A stretch of 64,000 bases of DNA from Lacinutrix algicola (GCF_001418085.1 NZ_LIQH01000038.1:186001-250000), one strand, 5' to 3'. Positions 13,883 to 24,031 are shown, counted from the first letter of the stretch. Notes: generated by a model not told the origin, from the sequence alone. A program made the numbers and translations.

Positions 13883-14911
13883 ATGTATATCACCATTACA
13901 GCGCAAAAACTAGGAAGTAATTATTCGCAAAGCTCAGGAGATTTTGTAGATTATCTAGAGAAAGAAAATGAAAGTTTAGAACAAGGAGAAATAGAACACT
14001 TTTTTAATCAATATGGTGATGAGATTAATGCGACAGAAGTTGTAATAGAAATTGACGAAAATACAGCAAAGCTTAAAAAAGGAGAACCAAAATTTTATTC
14101 CATAACTGTGAGTCCTAGCAAATACGAATTGAGACAATTACAAAATAACAGACAAGAATTAAAGCAATATACTAGAGCAATAATGAAGGATTATGCAGCT
14201 TCTTTTAACCGAGAAATTAATGGTAAACCTATAACTGTAGATGATATTAAATACTATGCTAAAATAGAACACCAAAGAACCTATAAGGGAACAGATAAGC
14301 AGGTGAGAGAAAATCAACCTTTTGCGACCAAGATCCTTGAATTAAAAAATGAAGTCCGAAAAGTGGAACAAGGAAATCTCGAAGGAAACATAAAACAACT
14401 AAAGGCTAGAATTTCAAAACTAGAAGCACAAGCGCCACACCAACAAAATGGAAAACGTATTGTGCAAGGCATGCAAAAAGCAGGCAATCAAAGTCACATA
14501 CATATCATCGTAAGCAGAAAGGATATGTCTAATTCTGTGAGTCTTTCTCCAGGAAGTAAGTACAAAGCTTCAGAGGTAATGATGAATGGAAAATTGGTAA
14601 AGCGTGGGTTCGATAGAGATTCGTTTTTCGCGAAAGCGGAAAAGACTTTTGATTCCACTTTTAAATACAAACGCAACTATGCAGAATCTTATAAATCGAA
14701 AAAGGATTTTATCAAAAATCCAAAACTGTATTTCTCTGTCTTGCTTGGTTTACCTGCGAGTGAGAAAGCAATCGCTTTTAAAATTTTAGGAAAAGCGGGA
14801 GTGCCTATGATGAGCATACCAACCAGTCAAGTACAACTCGCATTAAAGACCATACGCTATTTAAAACGTGGTGTTGATATAGCCATTAAATCAGGTTCAA
14901 TAGGAATATAA
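13883..14911 (+). CDS. Relaxase-like mobilisation protein (DUF5712)
   Basis: This 342-residue protein corresponds to the DUF5712 family that accompanies BfmA/BtgA proteins in Bacteroidota elements. It starts MYITITAQKLG and contains a HIHIIVSRKD motif at about residue 210, like the metal-binding histidines of HUH relaxases. A coiled-coil segment (residues about 145-190) precedes it. It would nick oriT and pilot the strand. The relaxase function is inferred from context and the HxH motif. Confidence 0.75.
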   Translation: MYITITAQKLGSNYSQSSGDFVDYLEKENESLEQGEIEHFFNQYGDEINATEVVIEIDENTAKLKKGEPKFYSITVSPSKYELRQLQNNRQELKQYTRAIMKDYAASFNREINGKPITVDDIKYYAKIEHQRTYKGTDKQVRENQPFATKILELKNEVRKVEQGNLEGNIKQLKARISKLEAQAPHQQNGKRIVQGMQKAGNQSHIHIIVSRKDMSNSVSLSPGSKYKASEVMMNGKLVKRGFDRDSFFAKAEKTFDSTFKYKRNYAESYKSKKDFIKNPKLYFSVLLGLPASEKAIAFKILGKAGVPMMSIPTSQVQLALKTIRYLKRGVDIAIKSGSIGI

Positions 14912-14912
14912 A

Positions 14913-16508
14913 ATGGAGCTACAAGAAATTACTTTTGTAATAGGATTATTATTTGGAATGGGCTTGGTGTTTTCAAGTCTATTCAAAATGACTCGATATG
15001 CTTTTGCTATAAATTTTATCTTAATTAGCATTTGTTTAGTCACACTTCTAAAAATGAATACATATTTAAAGCAATGGGTTGAACAGATATTATACATAGG
15101 CTGCCCATTACTTTTAATCAATACGATACTGTATGTTTTTCTACACAAGGAGAACGAAACGCTAGATACTAACAATAGATATCAAGTGCATTTTAAAGTG
15201 CAACGAGGACGCTTTAAAGTCGATAATATTAAACGCGGTGCATCTGTAATTGGTTCTGCAGGAAGTGGAAAAACGGAGAGTGTGGTTTTTAATTTCTTGT
15301 CGCATTTTAGTAAGTATCAATTCTGTGGAGTTATACACGATTATAAACGTTTTGAAATTACCGAAATGGCATACCCTTTATTCGAAAAGAATGCTATCGA
15401 TTTTAGAGTAATTTCCTTTGATGATATTTATGATCGTGTGAATCCAATTGCACCAAGATATATGCAAAATGAAGAAAGTGTAAATGAAGTTGCAAGAGTA
15501 TTAATTGAAAATCTTTTAGAGCAAAAGGAATCTGGAACTACAGGAGCAAGCAAGTTTTTTAATGATGCGGCTGAAGGTTTAATAGGTGCATTAATTTGGA
15601 AACTGCGTTCTGATTATCCTAAGTACTGCACATTACCACATCTTATCGCTATTTATCAGTTTCTGGACACAGACAGTCTTATTACTTTTTTAAGTACAAA
15701 TACAACTAGCAGAGCTATGGCAGATGCTTTTATTAGTGGTAAAGATTCAGATAGGCAAACAGCAGGAGTGAAGAGTACGCTGGCAAATGCGTTAAAAAAA
15801 ATAAGTACACAACGTATTTTTATGGTACTCTCGGCAGACGATGTCTCTTTAGATATTAATAGCCAGGAGCAACCGTCTATAATTTCAGTAGTCAATAATC
15901 CTAAATATGAGACTGCTTATTCTCCAATTATAGCAACAATAATTCATACAATTACAAAACAAATGAGCGTGCGAAATACACAGCATTCTTTTTTATTAAT
16001 GGAAGAAGCACCTACTATACGCTTGCTAAATATGCATCGTATTCCTGCTACACTGAGGAGTTATGATATTGCAACTATTTATGTTATGCAAGACAAAATA
16101 CAGAATGATATGATGTATGGAGATAAAGCAAGTAAAGCAATATTAAGTAACCTATCCTATCAATTTTTTGGTAAAGTGAATGACCCAGATACTGCGAAAT
16201 ATTATGAACGTTTTTTTGAAATTGTCAAGAATGAAACTACAAGTGTGAATAGAGGTTATAATCTGAATTTTGATACACGAATTACTACTGGAGAACGTGA
16301 GGTTGCCAAAATTAGAGCCGATGTTTTTTTTAGATTAAAGCAAGGTGAGTTTGTCACGTTTGCAGATGGTGAGGATAAGAAAGTACAGTTTAAATTGCCT
16401 AATATTGAGAGGCGATTGCCGAATAGAAAGCAGTCTTTTACTGAGGCAGATTTGGAAGCCAATTTTGAGCGGATTTATCGGGAGATTAGTCAGATGTTTG
16501 AAGATTAA
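14913..16508 (+). CDS. VirD4/TraG-type conjugative coupling protein
   Basis: This 531-residue coupling ATPase (T4CP) has two or three N-terminal transmembrane segments (residues about 5-25, 28-48, 57-78), a Walker A GSAGSGKT (114-121) and a Walker B-like FLLMEEAPT segment. It links the relaxosome to the secretion channel and pumps DNA. It begins one base after the stop of the relaxase-like gene, so mobilisation protein, relaxase and coupling protein form one operon. The mating-channel genes follow on the opposite strand. Confidence 0.88.
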   Translation: MELQEITFVIGLLFGMGLVFSSLFKMTRYAFAINFILISICLVTLLKMNTYLKQWVEQILYIGCPLLLINTILYVFLHKENETLDTNNRYQVHFKVQRGRFKVDNIKRGASVIGSAGSGKTESVVFNFLSHFSKYQFCGVIHDYKRFEITEMAYPLFEKNAIDFRVISFDDIYDRVNPIAPRYMQNEESVNEVARVLIENLLEQKESGTTGASKFFNDAAEGLIGALIWKLRSDYPKYCTLPHLIAIYQFLDTDSLITFLSTNTTSRAMADAFISGKDSDRQTAGVKSTLANALKKISTQRIFMVLSADDVSLDINSQEQPSIISVVNNPKYETAYSPIIATIIHTITKQMSVRNTQHSFLLMEEAPTIRLLNMHRIPATLRSYDIATIYVMQDKIQNDMMYGDKASKAILSNLSYQFFGKVNDPDTAKYYERFFEIVKNETTSVNRGYNLNFDTRITTGEREVAKIRADVFFRLKQGEFVTFADGEDKKVQFKLPNIERRLPNRKQSFTEADLEANFERIYREISQMFED

Positions 16509-16630
16509 TTTTATTTCTCCCACAGTTTTATGAGAATGAAAAGTTAAGTGAAAGTGAGTTTTCTCATTTCAGATTCAATTAAATTATTAAAAATTTATAT
16601 TATCTCTTTTTTATGAAGATAAACTGTAAA

Positions 16631-16999
16631 CTAAAAAGGTGCTTTCTCTCGAACCTCTTTCCGCATCACTTTCCAAGCTCCATCTGACTTTGTCAATTTA
16701 AATGTTTCTGGTTTCTTTTGATACGTAGTTGTGAATTTTACCCAAGCAATATCGCCATCTATCGTTTCATTCAAAACTTTGAATTTTGATATTTTAGTTT
16801 CTGGTTCAATAGATGTAACAATATTTTGAATAGACATAAAGGAAGCATAGCTGTCTGTGGTAGTGTGCTTTTTTAACTTAGCATCATCTTTACTATAAAA
16901 ACTTTCCACAACAACTTTAGCAGTATCTGTGTGGGATAATTGGGTCTGACTGCAGGCGACTAAGGCTAGCAGCATTAAAATTAGGATTGTATTTTTCAT
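16631..16999 (-). CDS. Lipoprotein at the end of the tra operon
   Basis: This 122-residue lipoprotein has the lipobox LVAC at residues 13-16 and a mature domain with a DUF4878-like or NTF2-like pattern (AKVVVESFYSKDDAKLKK, WVKFTTTYQKK, DGAWKVMRKE). It is the last gene of the minus-strand transfer operon, 7 bp after traN. Surface or outer-membrane lipoproteins are common at this position and may aid the mating channel. The exact role is unknown. Confidence 0.6.
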   Translation of the reverse strand: MKNTILILMLLALVACSQTQLSHTDTAKVVVESFYSKDDAKLKKHTTTDSYASFMSIQNIVTSIEPETKISKFKVLNETIDGDIAWVKFTTTYQKKPETFKLTKSDGAWKVMRKEVREKAPF

Positions 17000-17006
17000 A
17001 GTATTA

Positions 17007-17837
17007 CTAATTTGGATTATTTATATAATCGTTAGAGATTTTTAACTTCACGTTTCGTTCTCCATTATTTTCATTCAGTTCTAGTACTACTGAGCGTTCA
17101 TTGCTTATTGAGAATTTTGGTACTACGTAAACTAATCGCACTGTTTGCTTCTTACTAATTTTTGTTGGAAGCATGTGTTTATAAACCGGTTCTTGATACA
17201 AACTTTGTAACGACTTCTTTTTTCCTTTTTTACGTGTATCAATAGAGAGGTTCAAAAAGTTTACATCATAGTCTAAGGAAGATCTGTTTTCTATTTGAAT
17301 AACGAAGTACAGTTCCTCTTTATCAAAAACAATATTCTCAACAGTTAATACAATACCATCGTTTCTATTTTTGAGTCTTCCTATATTTTGTTTTCTCTTA
17401 ACGAGATACGAACAGAATCGCTCATAATAGAGAGATGCGTTAAAGCTCCATTCTTCTGTTTTGGTTGTAGTTAGTTTATCTTTAATTGGTTTTTCGTTAC
17501 CAATAGCGTTAGACAAAGGAATAAAATAATTTAGCTTAGAAAGCGCTTCCTTATATCTTACAATATACGAAAAAACCGAACCATTATTGTTGATTATCAG
17601 TAAATTACTTTCTTTTCCAGGTTGCGCTTGTAGTAATCCAAAGTATTGTTCTTTCTCTCTATTATACGTGAATATAAAGTGGTCTGCACCAGTAACGCCT
17701 TGACGAATTGGGTTTGAAAAAAATAAAGCTACATTCTTTTGATCATTAGCATATATGGTATCTAAGATTTCTTTTTCTTGAGCTTCAGAGAAAACGGAAA
17801 CAAAGACTAACATTGTAATTAATAGATAAGATTTCAT
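17007..17837 (-). CDS. traN: Conjugative transposon protein TraN (DUF4138)
   Basis: This 276-residue exported protein has a signal peptide of about 19 residues and the sequence pattern of DUF4138/TraN, the VirB9-like component of Bacteroidota mating channels (for example DTIYANDQKNVALFFSNPI near the N-terminus and a beta-rich C-terminal half). It is predicted to form part of the outer-membrane core complex. It overlaps traM by 4 bp, and its order after traM is conserved. Confidence 0.85.
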   Translation of the reverse strand: MKSYLLITMLVFVSVFSEAQEKEILDTIYANDQKNVALFFSNPIRQGVTGADHFIFTYNREKEQYFGLLQAQPGKESNLLIINNNGSVFSYIVRYKEALSKLNYFIPLSNAIGNEKPIKDKLTTTKTEEWSFNASLYYERFCSYLVKRKQNIGRLKNRNDGIVLTVENIVFDKEELYFVIQIENRSSLDYDVNFLNLSIDTRKKGKKKSLQSLYQEPVYKHMLPTKISKKQTVRLVYVVPKFSISNERSVVLELNENNGERNVKLKISNDYINNPN

Positions 17838-18763
17838 AACTCTGGTTTTAAAATTAATTTATAATTGTTTACTACTGTCACTTTTACGCTACGATTACTA
17901 CGTTGAAATATTTTTTGAATCCCACCTACTTGTGGAACTCCTGTAATATTTACGTCATCTACAAGGTCTTCAACAACCTCACGTTTGGCTTCTGCTCTAA
18001 AGCTGTTTTCTATGTAGATACCTTCGCTACCATCCTGCAGATCATAAGCTTTTAGACTTATAGTTTGATGCATAATGTTCTCAATATCAATAGTGGCTCT
18101 ATTGGCTTGAAAACTTATAAAACCGAAAACCAAAGTATTCTTAGCAATGACTCGATTATTTATAAGTGCATCTTTTGTTAAACGCATTCGTAAACGATAA
18201 TTTGCTTTGACTGTTTGATTTCCATCTACAGCAACTTGAATTATTGCATCTGTTTTTAAGGACTCATTATTAGGATTGATTTTCGGGTTTGCAGCAAAAA
18301 ACAATTGATGCTCTAAACCCATTTCTTTTGCAGTGATTTCTGAACTTTGTACGGGTAGTAGTGAGTCAATCTTAGGTTTTAAGGACTTCTTTTTTACAAA
18401 TGATTTAGGATTACGATAGGTGTTTTGTGAGTAATCAATTTTGCCGTTTTTATAGATGCTATCTACAATGCGTTTTTTCTCTTTTGTAAGGTTGTCAATA
18501 TCATAGAAGCCTAGAGAGTCCAATAGTTTCTCATCATAGATACTAGGTGCATTGGTTTCGCGTACTTCTTTTAAGTCATTAATAGCATCGAGCTTCGAGG
18601 AATAATCCTCTTGTTCCTGTTGTAGTTCTGGCACTAATGTCTGCTTTAGGTTATCGGCTTCGGTATCGTCTCCGCCTAGTATGAGTATACTGTATGAGAT
18701 AATGAAAATGACCACTACACCAAGTACAGTAGCAAATACGAGTTTGTTTTTTTTAATTTTCAT
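17834..18763 (-). CDS. traM: Conjugative transposon protein TraM
   Basis: This 309-residue VirB10-like protein has one N-terminal transmembrane segment (residues about 8-30), a long charged linker (about 35-140) and a C-terminal beta domain with the TraM pattern (IIQVAVDGNQTVKANYRLRMRL is the start of that domain, followed by the NNRVIAKNTLVFGFISF segment). It would span the periplasm and link inner and outer membrane parts of the channel. It overlaps traN by 4 bp. Confidence 0.85.
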   Translation of the reverse strand: MKIKKNKLVFATVLGVVVIFIISYSILILGGDDTEADNLKQTLVPELQQEQEDYSSKLDAINDLKEVRETNAPSIYDEKLLDSLGFYDIDNLTKEKKRIVDSIYKNGKIDYSQNTYRNPKSFVKKKSLKPKIDSLLPVQSSEITAKEMGLEHQLFFAANPKINPNNESLKTDAIIQVAVDGNQTVKANYRLRMRLTKDALINNRVIAKNTLVFGFISFQANRATIDIENIMHQTISLKAYDLQDGSEGIYIENSFRAEAKREVVEDLVDDVNITGVPQVGGIQKIFQRSNRSVKVTVVNNYKLILKPEL

Positions 18764-18786
18764 AAGAATGATTTTTTAAATGTCCA

Positions 18787-19410
18787 TTATGGGTTTTGAT
18801 TTTCATAATTGATTTTCTTTAAGGTATTTTCAAAATAGTTTGTAATTAAAAGTCCGTGTGTGTTTTTAGGATAGTTGCGGTCTACAACAATTAGGTTTCC
18901 TGATGAAACAAGTTCATAAGTATCGACTATAGTACCACGATTAATTTCAAAAACGGTTATTGTTTTAAAGGCATAGTTTTCGCCTTGAATATTTAATTCT
19001 GATTCTATGCTAAGTACTTTCTGAACAAGAGAGTATTGAAGTAATCTGTTATACACACCATCTGCCTTTTTCTGACGATACAAGTTATCTACAGAGCTGT
19101 TACCAAGCCATAATGATTTCTCTAAGTTCTTTTCGTAGTTACTTGCATCTATGTTATAGAAATGGGAATGAAACAGCTCTAAATGAGCTAAAGCTTCAAT
19201 TTTAAAATTCTCTTTTTGAACTACCCACTTTAGGGGAATTACAGTACCATCAGTATTTATTGCAAAGGAGCTGTTTAGTGCTTTTTTATGTGTGTCGTAA
19301 ACAATCCAACCACTAAAGGCGCTTGTGCCTAATGAGCAGATAACAACTGCGAGTACAATGAATCGATTGATTTTTAAAACGGTATATATGTTTTTGTAAG
19401 ATGTTTTCAT
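18787..19410 (-). CDS. traK: Conjugative transposon protein TraK
   Basis: This 207-residue VirB8-like protein has an N-terminal cytoplasmic tail, one transmembrane segment (about 15-37) and a periplasmic NTF2-like domain. The segment SFAINTDGTVIPLKWVV and the final YELVSSGNLIVVDRNYPKN match the TraK family. It is an inner-membrane scaffold of the channel, placed as usual between traJ and traM. No traL gene is seen between traK and traM. Confidence 0.82.
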   Translation of the reverse strand: MKTSYKNIYTVLKINRFIVLAVVICSLGTSAFSGWIVYDTHKKALNSSFAINTDGTVIPLKWVVQKENFKIEALAHLELFHSHFYNIDASNYEKNLEKSLWLGNSSVDNLYRQKKADGVYNRLLQYSLVQKVLSIESELNIQGENYAFKTITVFEINRGTIVDTYELVSSGNLIVVDRNYPKNTHGLLITNYFENTLKKINYENQNP

Positions 19411-19425
19411 AACATGAAATTTGGC

Positions 19426-20268
19426 TTAGCCTGTGAATAGTTTGAAAGTAAATGTGGTTGCTCGTTTATAGAGTTTGAACTTTAGAAAGACTATAAATAT
19501 CACAGAACCTAATTGCACCACAGGAGCAAAAAAGTCACTACCTACATCTGTACCAAATAGGTCTACCCAAAAGCTGGTGTTTATTTCGGTGTAAATGGCA
19601 TTGACAAATACATTCACTAAAAAGAATGCAGGTACTAACATATAAACAGCAGCATAGAGTTTGAAGAAATTATAAGCCATAGACCTAAACTTCTCAAATA
19701 CTGCAAGGCTCAAAACCAAAGGGAAAAATGCTTGCATTATTCCTAATAAGAAATAGCGTTCTGCTAGAAATAAAGGATAAATAAACAAGTCTAAAATCCA
19801 TAGAAATAGACTCACTATAAAAGCAAGAATATTCCATCCATACAAAGGTGTTATTAATGCTTCATATAATAAAGCCATAGCAGCTTGTGCAGCCTCTAAA
19901 AAACCAATATCCTCATCTATTGGTATGTCTTGCATTTGTAATGGTAATAGGGCAGGAGCAGTATTACGATATTGACTTTCAATTGCAAGTAGAATACCAT
20001 CAAAAAAACTGAGTATTTGTGTTGAGAAGATAACCAGGAGAACGATAGCGAAATTCTTTGCGAGTTCTCCCGGACTCAATCCCCAAGTATAACCATCTTT
20101 GTCCGCAATACCTTCATTATATTTTTTAAGAATATTAATAAGAAAAAACAGTACCGCAAGTGTTTTCATTCCTGCAATGGTGTATTGCGAGAAGTCGCTA
20201 GCTTGTATTGTCTGAAAAACAGCATCAATATATTCTAGCCCAAAACCTAAAAGGAAAGTTGTGGTCAT
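19426..20268 (-). CDS. traJ: Conjugative transposon protein TraJ
   Basis: This 280-residue polytopic inner-membrane protein has about six to seven transmembrane segments, the VirB6-like component of Bacteroidota channels. Hydrophobic segments are at about residues 25-45, 70-95, 135-165, 175-195, 200-225 and 240-262. It follows traI by 2 bp and precedes traK, the conserved order. Confidence 0.82.
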   Translation of the reverse strand: MTTTFLLGFGLEYIDAVFQTIQASDFSQYTIAGMKTLAVLFFLINILKKYNEGIADKDGYTWGLSPGELAKNFAIVLLVIFSTQILSFFDGILLAIESQYRNTAPALLPLQMQDIPIDEDIGFLEAAQAAMALLYEALITPLYGWNILAFIVSLFLWILDLFIYPLFLAERYFLLGIMQAFFPLVLSLAVFEKFRSMAYNFFKLYAAVYMLVPAFFLVNVFVNAIYTEINTSFWVDLFGTDVGSDFFAPVVQLGSVIFIVFLKFKLYKRATTFTFKLFTG

Positions 20269-20270
20269 TT

Positions 20271-20852
20271 TTAATAGTCTGTTTCGCGATTATTAATTTT
20301 GTCTTGCATTTTTCTGAAAGAAATAATACCACGATAACGCTTTGTTTTTCTATTAATATCTGAGACCATTTGAGCAGATTCTTGTTCTTTGTCTTTTAGC
20401 ACTTTTGCGCGTTCTCCATCTGTCATTTTAAGATTGTCGCTAGATAGTATTTCACTTATAAAGTCAACTGTATCCAAAGAGTTTTCGACAATTGCATTAA
20501 ACGAGTTTGTAATCTGATCTACCTCTTCAACTTTGATGTAAGGAGAACTGAGAATATTGTTTAAGTCCGATTGCATCACACTAAAAAGTTCGGCGTGATT
20601 TTGTCCTATATGTTCCACAGCTTTTAACTGCTGTATTACATTATTTACTTTCTCAATACTTTCCTTGGCTTCTTTTAAAAACTTAACAGATTTTACAAGT
20701 TGGGATGTCTGCTTTGCAGACTCAATAAGTGATTTCACAAGACTAACAAAGTTAGTGTTGTCATAAACAGGCATGCCTTGTGCTTTTGCTTGACTAGGTA
20801 TCATTAATACTAAGGCAATTGCCATTACTAGAATTTTGATTTTGCGTTTCAT
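20271..20852 (-). CDS. traI: Conjugative transposon protein TraI (periplasmic)
   Basis: This 193-residue exported protein has a signal peptide of about 24 residues (ending SQAKAQ) and long helices with coiled-coil character, matching the VirB5-like TraI (DUF4141) of Bacteroidota conjugative transposons. It is probably located in the periplasm or at the pilus tip. It lies between the TraG ATPase and traJ, as in related elements. It is unrelated to F-plasmid TraI relaxase. Confidence 0.75.
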   Translation of the reverse strand: MKRKIKILVMAIALVLMIPSQAKAQGMPVYDNTNFVSLVKSLIESAKQTSQLVKSVKFLKEAKESIEKVNNVIQQLKAVEHIGQNHAELFSVMQSDLNNILSSPYIKVEEVDQITNSFNAIVENSLDTVDFISEILSSDNLKMTDGERAKVLKDKEQESAQMVSDINRKTKRYRGIISFRKMQDKINNRETDY

Positions 20853-20865
20853 AATATTTTTTGTT

Positions 20866-23262
20866 TTAAGATGAATATTCAGTGATTGCTTTTTCCATAT
20901 TTTGATACTTCTCGTAAAGCTTCATTATTTCTTCGTTTTCAGTACCATCGGTTAGGTAAGCTGCAAATACTTTCTTCGGAACTTCCAAACGAAAGATGTT
21001 ACTCTCTTTACCAATTTTTATAAACATTTCGGTGTATTTTTTAGGTCCTGTTAGATTGTTTTTGATAGATTTTAACTGATTTAAATCGTGACTAGAGAGG
21101 TTTAAACGTTTCTGCAGCTCATCATAACCTTTTTCGTTGTTTAAGCTATAAATAACCTGTGTGTTTTCTAGGATACTTGCTGAGGTAGAATTGTCAGGCA
21201 ACTGATTAATCGACTGTAGAATAATACCAATGGCACCATTTTGTTTTCTGATGGCTTGGTAATAGAATTCTACGCTTTCTAGTACATTATCAAACTTTAA
21301 TTGCTTTGCAAACTCGTCAAATAGAATGATGCCTTTTTCAGCACGATTTTTCCAAATAGTTCTTTGAATTGCAGACTTAATAAGTTTAAGCATTACAGAC
21401 AATATCTCCTTATTATCCTTTACTTCATCAAGTTCAAAAACGATTAATCGTTTGTCTTCTATTTTGTAGGTTTGGTCTTCGCTGACTTCGAATAAAAAAC
21501 TATATAAGCCGCTACCAACATATTCAGACATAATGTGTAGAAAATTTGTAATATTAAAATAGTCTGGATGAATCTTTAATTCTTTTAAAAGTGTGTCTTG
21601 TTTAAATTCAATAAACGCGTAAAAACTGTTTAGTGAATGGTTTGATGAAACTTCAGTATAGTAATAATGTAGAATTTTTTTTACAGAAACGGATTCAGCT
21701 TTAGTGACTTTAATATCTGAAGTGAATAATTCGAACAAGAAAACCGATAAATCTTCAAGTCGTTCAGGAGTTAAATCATTTACATCACTAATATAAAAAG
21801 GATTGATGCCTAAATTCTTTCCACTTTCATACCGTAAAACGGTATATTGTTCTGGATAGAGTTTAGCAAATTTAGTGTAAGAACCTCCCAAATCGATAAT
21901 GACCAAACGAACACCACTTTCAAAATACTGACGTAAAATATTATTAGCTAAAAAGGATTTACCTTCACCTGTAGGTGCGAAAATGGCAAAGTTTCGTGCC
22001 TTAATACGTTTCTTTTTATCATCCCAAACATCTTTGAGAACAGGAATGTTATGTTCACGATCATTAAATATAATTCCAGTAGCATCAGATTTGTAATTAC
22101 TGTTATTTATTAACAGACATAAGGCATGTTTTAAATCAGTTACATACAAATCTTCATTAGAAAAATTGGAAGCAAAGCAGCAATAACTATTTAAGATATA
22201 ATTTTTGCGTTCTTCACCTCTTGGATAGTAGGGAATAATATCAATCTCTTTAAATTCTGTTTTAATTTTAGAAGCAATGCGTTCTAGATTTTTAGCTTTT
22301 TTATCCCAAAAGATAATGTTGAGGTGTCCACGAATGACACGAGCATGGTCATCAGCATTAATCTTAGCTAGAATATGCTCAATCTTTTTTAATACTACTT
22401 TATTTTGTGAACCAAAATTTGAACTCTTATTAAGTTCTTCTACCTTTTTATCTAGTTGTTTGCGCCACTTCTGTTTATCATCTAGGTAAATGATTTGATT
22501 AACGATATGATTCTTGTTGAGTGTTAAGCCAATGCCATCAATAAATCCTTGATGAAACACAAAATCGTCTGACGTAAAACGTTCATTGGTTTTACTGGTT
22601 TGTACACTTTCTCCAAAACACAATTCACTATTTACTGCTAAAGCATCAAAATAATGCTCACCTATATTAGCGTTCGATTTATCTAATACAATATCAGTAT
22701 CAAAGCCTTCATTAAAACCATTAAAATAGTTATTAGTAAGCTGTTGTATTTCTTTCGCTTCAAGCGGAATAAATTCTATTTTACGACTGTTATTTATAAA
22801 AGAAACCGAATCACTTACCGAACCAATAAAACTATTTACAGTCTCATCCATTTCTCGTAAAATACTTTTTGATATTTTCCGAAATGGGTTAGTAAACTTA
22901 CTATTATTAAGCGCATTGTTTTTAGTTAAAATGAAGAAGAGGTAACTTCGATGCTCTATAAACTCACGACCTTTAAAATGTTCGTGTGTTGCCTTTTCTA
23001 AAAAGGTAGTATTTGGTAAATCATTTGACGAATAATTCTGCTTGAGGTAGATGTCTTGTTTATGTACAACGCAACCAGTAGGTAAGGATTTTATAGCTTG
23101 AAACCAAGCAGCGTGCATGTCTTCAAAATCCTTTTCAGATAATGAATAGATTTCTGGTAACACACCTTTATAACATAGCACTACATTGCCATTATTAGCA
23201 AATATAACATTGTCTTGAATGTCCACAATAGGATGATAGGACGCTAGATTTATCTTATTCAT
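20866..23262 (-). CDS. traG: Conjugation system ATPase TraG (VirB4-like)
   Basis: This 798-residue VirB4-family ATPase of the Bacteroidota TraG type has Walker A PTGEGKS at residues 430-436, a Walker B-like IILFDEFAK, and a C-terminal segment with AIGIILQSINQLPD typical of the family. It powers assembly of the mating channel at the inner membrane. Its start overlaps traF by 8 bp. Here the name TraG refers to the VirB4-like protein, while the VirD4-type coupling protein is encoded at 14913-16508. Confidence 0.92.
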   Translation of the reverse strand: MNKINLASYHPIVDIQDNVIFANNGNVVLCYKGVLPEIYSLSEKDFEDMHAAWFQAIKSLPTGCVVHKQDIYLKQNYSSNDLPNTTFLEKATHEHFKGREFIEHRSYLFFILTKNNALNNSKFTNPFRKISKSILREMDETVNSFIGSVSDSVSFINNSRKIEFIPLEAKEIQQLTNNYFNGFNEGFDTDIVLDKSNANIGEHYFDALAVNSELCFGESVQTSKTNERFTSDDFVFHQGFIDGIGLTLNKNHIVNQIIYLDDKQKWRKQLDKKVEELNKSSNFGSQNKVVLKKIEHILAKINADDHARVIRGHLNIIFWDKKAKNLERIASKIKTEFKEIDIIPYYPRGEERKNYILNSYCCFASNFSNEDLYVTDLKHALCLLINNSNYKSDATGIIFNDREHNIPVLKDVWDDKKKRIKARNFAIFAPTGEGKSFLANNILRQYFESGVRLVIIDLGGSYTKFAKLYPEQYTVLRYESGKNLGINPFYISDVNDLTPERLEDLSVFLFELFTSDIKVTKAESVSVKKILHYYYTEVSSNHSLNSFYAFIEFKQDTLLKELKIHPDYFNITNFLHIMSEYVGSGLYSFLFEVSEDQTYKIEDKRLIVFELDEVKDNKEILSVMLKLIKSAIQRTIWKNRAEKGIILFDEFAKQLKFDNVLESVEFYYQAIRKQNGAIGIILQSINQLPDNSTSASILENTQVIYSLNNEKGYDELQKRLNLSSHDLNQLKSIKNNLTGPKKYTEMFIKIGKESNIFRLEVPKKVFAAYLTDGTENEEIMKLYEKYQNMEKAITEYSS

Positions 23263-23533
23263 AATGGAGTGCAGATGTTTTTTTGTTACTAATTATTTTT
23301 GGGAATACTTTTGAAAACTGAAGTAGTTGCGGGTTATGAGTAAACTTTGATAAGCCAACATATAACACTGCATTAAAAACAAATATGCCAATGATAGTAA
23401 TGAAGCCAAACGAGAAAATAATAACCAAAAGGGATGCTATAACAGCAATCATCATTAAGGCAAATAACGAAACAGGCAATCCAAAAATCATTGCCCGTTT
23501 TCGTATGTTTTTATAAATTTCGAACTTCTTCAT
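23255..23533 (-). CDS. traF: Conjugative transposon protein TraF (DUF4133)
   Basis: This 92-residue membrane protein has two hydrophobic segments (about residues 18-40 and 42-62), equivalent to VirB3 and matching DUF4133. The N-terminal EIYKNIRKRAMIFGLPVS pattern is typical. It overlaps the start of traG by 8 bp, so the two are translationally coupled, like the VirB3/VirB4 pairs of other systems. Confidence 0.82.
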   Translation of the reverse strand: MKKFEIYKNIRKRAMIFGLPVSLFALMMIAVIASLLVIIFSFGFITIIGIFVFNAVLYVGLSKFTHNPQLLQFSKVFPKIISNKKTSALHYE

Positions 23534-23568
23534 AATGTGCTTTTAATAAGACCTTCCTTAAGGGTTCA

Positions 23569-23856
23569 TTATACTACGATTGAGATTAAGTAAGTAAAGA
23601 TTCCGACTACTGCACCAGCAATAAGCACAAAGACTAAAACACGAGTAATTCCTTTTTTAAGATCTGCGTTTTCTCCAAAGAAGTGTCCAGCATTAAATAG
23701 AAACCCAATTAAGAAGATAACACCCAATATAATTGGGAAGATGGCTCTAATGGTGTCAGAAACATCATCTACGGAGTCTTCAATACCTCCAATTTGAGCA
23801 AAGCTAGAAGCGGTTACAAATAGTAATGCGATGAGCATAAGAATTGATTTTTTCAT
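23569..23856 (-). CDS. traE: Conjugative transposon protein TraE (DUF4134, pilin-like)
   Basis: This 95-residue protein has a signal peptide (about 20 residues ending SFAQ) and two transmembrane segments (about 37-57 and 70-92), like the VirB2-type DUF4134 protein. It is the first gene of the minus-strand tra operon. The 175-bp region upstream carries an inverted repeat (23943-23972) shared with the excisionase operon. Confidence 0.82.
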   Translation of the reverse strand: MKKSILMLIALLFVTASSFAQIGGIEDSVDDVSDTIRAIFPIILGVIFLIGFLFNAGHFFGENADLKKGITRVLVFVLIAGAVVGIFTYLISIVV

Positions 23857-23942
23857 AAGGATTCGATTTAGCCTGTTAAGGCATTTGTTATTAAAACTTT
23901 ACGAAATCTATTATGATTGGATGTTTATGATTGACATACTTT

Positions 23943-23972
23943 AAAATTTAACGTAGTGCAGTGTTAAATTTT
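23943..23972. promoter_or_regulatory. Operator-like inverted repeat upstream of tra operon
   Basis: AAAATTTAAC and GTTAAATTTT form a perfect 10-bp inverted repeat with a 10-base spacer, about one helical turn. It lies 87 bp upstream of traE and 60 bp upstream of the divergent amidase gene. A very similar pair occurs at 35554-35585 upstream of the excisionase operon. Confidence 0.6.
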
Positions 23973-24031
23973 GGAAGATTCTTATGGAAAGAATGAAATC
24001 GTTGCATTTTGTGTAAACTAAAATTTTAATT